Position numbers and translations under genes: made by a program
Notes under the pieces: generated by a model
Databases searched by the model: none
Seen by the model: the letters and a program-made list of their open reading frames with translations, nothing else
Told to the model about the DNA's origin: nothing
Shown: positions 14,467-16,051 of the stretch, one piece after another
Layout: the number at the start of each line of letters is the position of its first letter
How positions within the stretch are numbered: position 1 is the stretch's first letter
Assembly: GCA_019423005.1 (NCBI GenBank)
Contig: JAHZCF010000104.1
Location: 1 to 16,051 of the forward strand
DNA: 16,051 nucleotides
Source: Haemophilus sp.
Lineage (GTDB): Bacteria; Pseudomonadota; Gammaproteobacteria; Enterobacterales; Pasteurellaceae
Reading direction: 5' to 3'

Positions 14467-14820
14467 ATGAGAAATGTAAGTAAATCCTTCCAAGAAGTAT
14501 TAGAGTATGTGCGTTTGTATCGTTTGAAAAATAAACTTAAACGTGACATTGAAGACAACAACCGCAAAATTCGTGATAACCAAAAACGTGTCTTATTGTT
14601 AGATAACTTAAATCAATATATTCGTGATGATATGAGCATTGAAGATGTTCGTGCGATTATCGAAAATATGCGTGATGATTATGAAGGCCGTGTGGATGAG
14701 TACAACATTCGCAATGCGGAACTTTCTACTTTACGCCGTGAAACGAGCAATAAGATGAAAGAACAGAAAAAAGCGCACGCGAAATTAGTGAAAGATTCAT
14801 CAAATAAAATCACATTATAA
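14467..14820 (+). CDS. DUF496 (YeeX-type) small coiled-coil protein, function unknown
   Basis: A 117-aa highly charged protein. It carries the DUF496 signature SFQEVLEYVRLYRLKNKL near the N-terminus and KIRDNQKRVLLLDNL at about 34-48, followed by a middle region DYEGRVDEYNIRNAEL. This closely resembles E. coli YeeX (about 109 aa) as I recall it. Two stretches look like coiled coil (about 18-45 and 75-110). There is no signal peptide, membrane segment or catalytic motif. I chose ATG 14467, with AGAGAG upstream, over a TTG 15 bases earlier. The gene is monocistronic, with its own promoter and a USS-pair terminator. Its function is unestablished to my knowledge; a structural or nucleic-acid-associated role is only a guess from charge and coiled coil. 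Confidence 0.88.
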   Translation: MRNVSKSFQEVLEYVRLYRLKNKLKRDIEDNNRKIRDNQKRVLLLDNLNQYIRDDMSIEDVRAIIENMRDDYEGRVDEYNIRNAELSTLRRETSNKMKEQKKAHAKLVKDSSNKITL

Positions 14821-14831
14821 ACCCTCAAAAT

Positions 14832-14867
14832 AAATGACCGCACTTCGATAAAGCGCGGTCATTTTTT
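14832..14867. terminator. Terminator made of two opposed uptake sequences
   Basis: Ten base pairs (14832-14841 with 14855-14864), one A-C mismatch, then three more pairs around a five-base loop, followed by a T-run on the plus side (14862-14867) and an A-run on the left. The left arm holds an exact reversed USS (14837-14845). The right arm is AAGCGCGGT (14851-14859), one base off the core. It ends the DUF496 gene and can also serve the converging PEBP gene. Confidence 0.92.
14837..14845 (-). repeat. Hin-type DNA uptake sequence in the DUF496 gene terminator
   Basis: Exact core on the minus strand, the only intergenic copy in the window. It forms the left arm of a hairpin with a near-perfect opposed copy at 14851-14859. 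Confidence 0.95.
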
Positions 14868-14896
14868 ATGGTATTTTTAGAATGAGCTATAAATGA

Positions 14897-15394
14897 TTAA
14901 ACATCATAGGTGCCCATTATCACAGCTTGATCCAAAATATGCCCTTGAATCGCAAAATGCAGATCATTAAAACGGAATCCCGGTTTGAGGTTTAGTTTGG
15001 TATCGAGTGCATACACAATAAGTTCATAGCGGTGTAAACAGTTTGGTGGTGCCATACCGCCATAGAATGAGGCTTCTTCAATATCAAATTGACCTAATTT
15101 ACTCGCCCAAGTGTTTGCACCTTGTACATAATCAGTTGCGGTTTGGCTTTCATTTTCTTGAATAACTGTACGTTCAAGATCCGCAATAAGCCAATGAATC
15201 CACACAAAGCCACTCGCCGTAATTGCGTCTTTATCTTCTAAGACAACTGCAAAGGATTTAGTGCCTTGAGGGGCATCGTGAATTTCAAACGGAATAGAGT
15301 AGGTCGGCATACCATTTGGGCTAAATTGTGTGCCGCGTTTACCATATTTGTCTTCAAAGGCACCATTTTGAATAGCTGAACTGGTTACAAACAT
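14897..15394 (-). CDS. YbhB/YbcL-type PEBP (Raf-kinase-inhibitor-like) protein
   Basis: A 165-aa protein of the phosphatidylethanolamine-binding family. Conserved segments form the anion pocket: VLEDKDA (51-57; D54 and D56), WIHWLIADL (65-73; H67) and YGGMAPPNCLHRYEL (111-125; H121, R122, Y123). The first motif departs from the usual DPDAP. No signal peptide is visible, so it is probably cytoplasmic. The role of bacterial members is poorly known; ligand binding is inferred from the family fold. GGAG precedes the ATG, and the AAGGAG begins inside the rsmC stop codon (10-base gap), so it is likely co-translated with rsmC. It converges on the DUF496 gene, sharing the USS-pair terminator. Confidence 0.9.
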   Translation of the reverse strand: MFVTSSAIQNGAFEDKYGKRGTQFSPNGMPTYSIPFEIHDAPQGTKSFAVVLEDKDAITASGFVWIHWLIADLERTVIQENESQTATDYVQGANTWASKLGQFDIEEASFYGGMAPPNCLHRYELIVYALDTKLNLKPGFRFNDLHFAIQGHILDQAVIMGTYDV

Positions 15395-15404
15395 TGTTTT
15401 CTCC

Positions 15405-16051
15405 TTAATTTCTCACGGAATATACTTTAAATTTGGAGGTTTGAGCAAGTACATCAAACTTACCGAAATGTTGTGCTAATAAATCGGGATAGGGTAGAAA
15501 TGCATTAGCAACGATACGCAGTTCTCCGCCTGCCGTTAAATGCCATTTTGCTTGTTGAATAAGTTCTTTCACCGCACGATAAGCGGTATCAACTCCATCG
15601 TGGAAAGGCGGGTTTGAAATAATCAGATCAAATTTTCCCTCAATATGGGAAAACACATCGCTTGCGATAACCTGACCTTCAAGCTGATTTTCAGCAAGCG
15701 TTTGACGAGCAGATTGAATTGCTATTGCATGAATATCAGTCATTGTGACATCCGTTTTAGGGTGATGTTTTTTGATCATGGAACCAATAACACCCGCACC
15801 GCAACCAACATCTAATACTTTGCCTTGAATTGGTGACATTAAGGTAGAAAGTAGAAGTGACGTGCCACTATCAAGTTCATTGGCACTGAATACACCCGGC
15901 AAACTGAAAATACGGAGATCGCCTAATACATCATTTTGGTAGCATTTCCAATAAGATTGAAGATCAAAGTGCGGTTGTTTTTGTAAGGAAAAATGGTATA
16001 AACCGCAACGACGCGCTGAGTCAATTTTGCCAATTTCACCATAAGGTTCAA
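15405..16051 (-). CDS. rsmC: 16S rRNA m2G1207 methyltransferase, C-terminal part (cut by window edge)
   Basis: RsmC methylates N2 of G1207 in 16S rRNA using S-adenosylmethionine. The reading frame stays open to the window edge, so about 215 C-terminal residues of a protein usually near 330 aa are present. A TTG within this frame at 15902 is not the start: upstream codons continue family sequence (KIDSARRCGLYHFSLQKQP). The SAM-binding motif VLDVGCGAGVIG and the catalytic NPPF (bases 15603-15614, in LIISNPPFHDG) are intact, as is the C-terminal GGELRIVANAFLPYPDLL block, matching E. coli RsmC as I recall it. The gene ends TAA, which overlaps the PEBP gene's ribosome-binding site. One uptake sequence lies inside (15967). 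Confidence 0.95.
   Translation of the reverse strand, partial: EPYGEIGKIDSARRCGLYHFSLQKQPHFDLQSYWKCYQNDVLGDLRIFSLPGVFSANELDSGTSLLLSTLMSPIQGKVLDVGCGAGVIGSMIKKHHPKTDVTMTDIHAIAIQSARQTLAENQLEGQVIASDVFSHIEGKFDLIISNPPFHDGVDTAYRAVKELIQQAKWHLTAGGELRIVANAFLPYPDLLAQHFGKFDVLAQTSKFKVYSVRN
15967..15975 (+). repeat. Hin-type DNA uptake sequence in rsmC
   Basis: Exact core AAAGTGCGGT; antisense to rsmC, coding Pro-His-Phe there. Confidence 0.92.

Noticed and set aside
15405..15902. rsmC taken as a short gene starting at TTG 15902
   Set aside because: The frame stays open to the window edge and the upstream residues match RsmC, so the gene is cut by the window rather than short.

Overview
The window is an AT-rich, gene-dense stretch of chromosome from a member of the Pasteurellaceae. 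The main taxonomic evidence is the 9-mer AAGTGCGGT, the Hin-type DNA uptake signal sequence (USS), which occurs exactly ten times on the two strands. Protein sequences also look Haemophilus-like: UvrC, the ferric-binding protein HitA, and YbeY all align with Haemophilus influenzae proteins as I remember them. A complete bifunctional glutathione synthetase gene (gshF) argues against H. influenzae itself, which is known to import glutathione rather than make it. H. parainfluenzae, Aggregatibacter or a Pasteurella-like relative fits better. Species is inference only.

Layout. 1-2043 (+): the 3' end of kdsB (Kdo cytidylyltransferase) and uvrC (excision nuclease). 2113-2832 (+): a TerC-family membrane protein. 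It converges on the hitABC ferric iron importer (6551-2870, minus strand) at a shared bidirectional terminator. hitA has a strong Fur box over its promoter and a hairpin separating it from hitB. gshF (6757-9030, +) diverges from hitA and ends at a clear terminator. phoH/ybeZ, ybeY and a Cof-type HAD phosphatase (9129-11487, +) form an operon that converges on tpx. serC, hisC and tpx (14288-11526, minus) lie in line: serC is separated from hisC by a terminator-like hairpin, and hisC is tightly coupled to tpx. A DUF496 (YeeX-type) gene (14467-14820, +) diverges from serC and ends in a terminator built from two opposed USS copies. The right edge holds a PEBP-family gene and the 3' part of rsmC (both minus).

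Functionally these are core housekeeping genes: DNA repair, lipopolysaccharide precursor synthesis, iron uptake, thiol redox and peroxide defence (gshF, tpx), rRNA maturation (ybeY, rsmC), and serine/histidine aminotransferases. I see no tRNA, rRNA, CRISPR array, insertion sequence or prophage, and no gene-free stretch over 300 bases (the longest, 6552-6756, is the hitA/gshF divergent control region). I found no convincing new system. The points most worth checking are regulatory or evolutionary: the Fur-controlled hit promoter, the USS-free interval spanning hitABC with one Apl-type uptake core inside it, the USS-pair terminator, the serC/hisC attenuator-like hairpin with hisC-tpx coupling, and the DUF496 gene.
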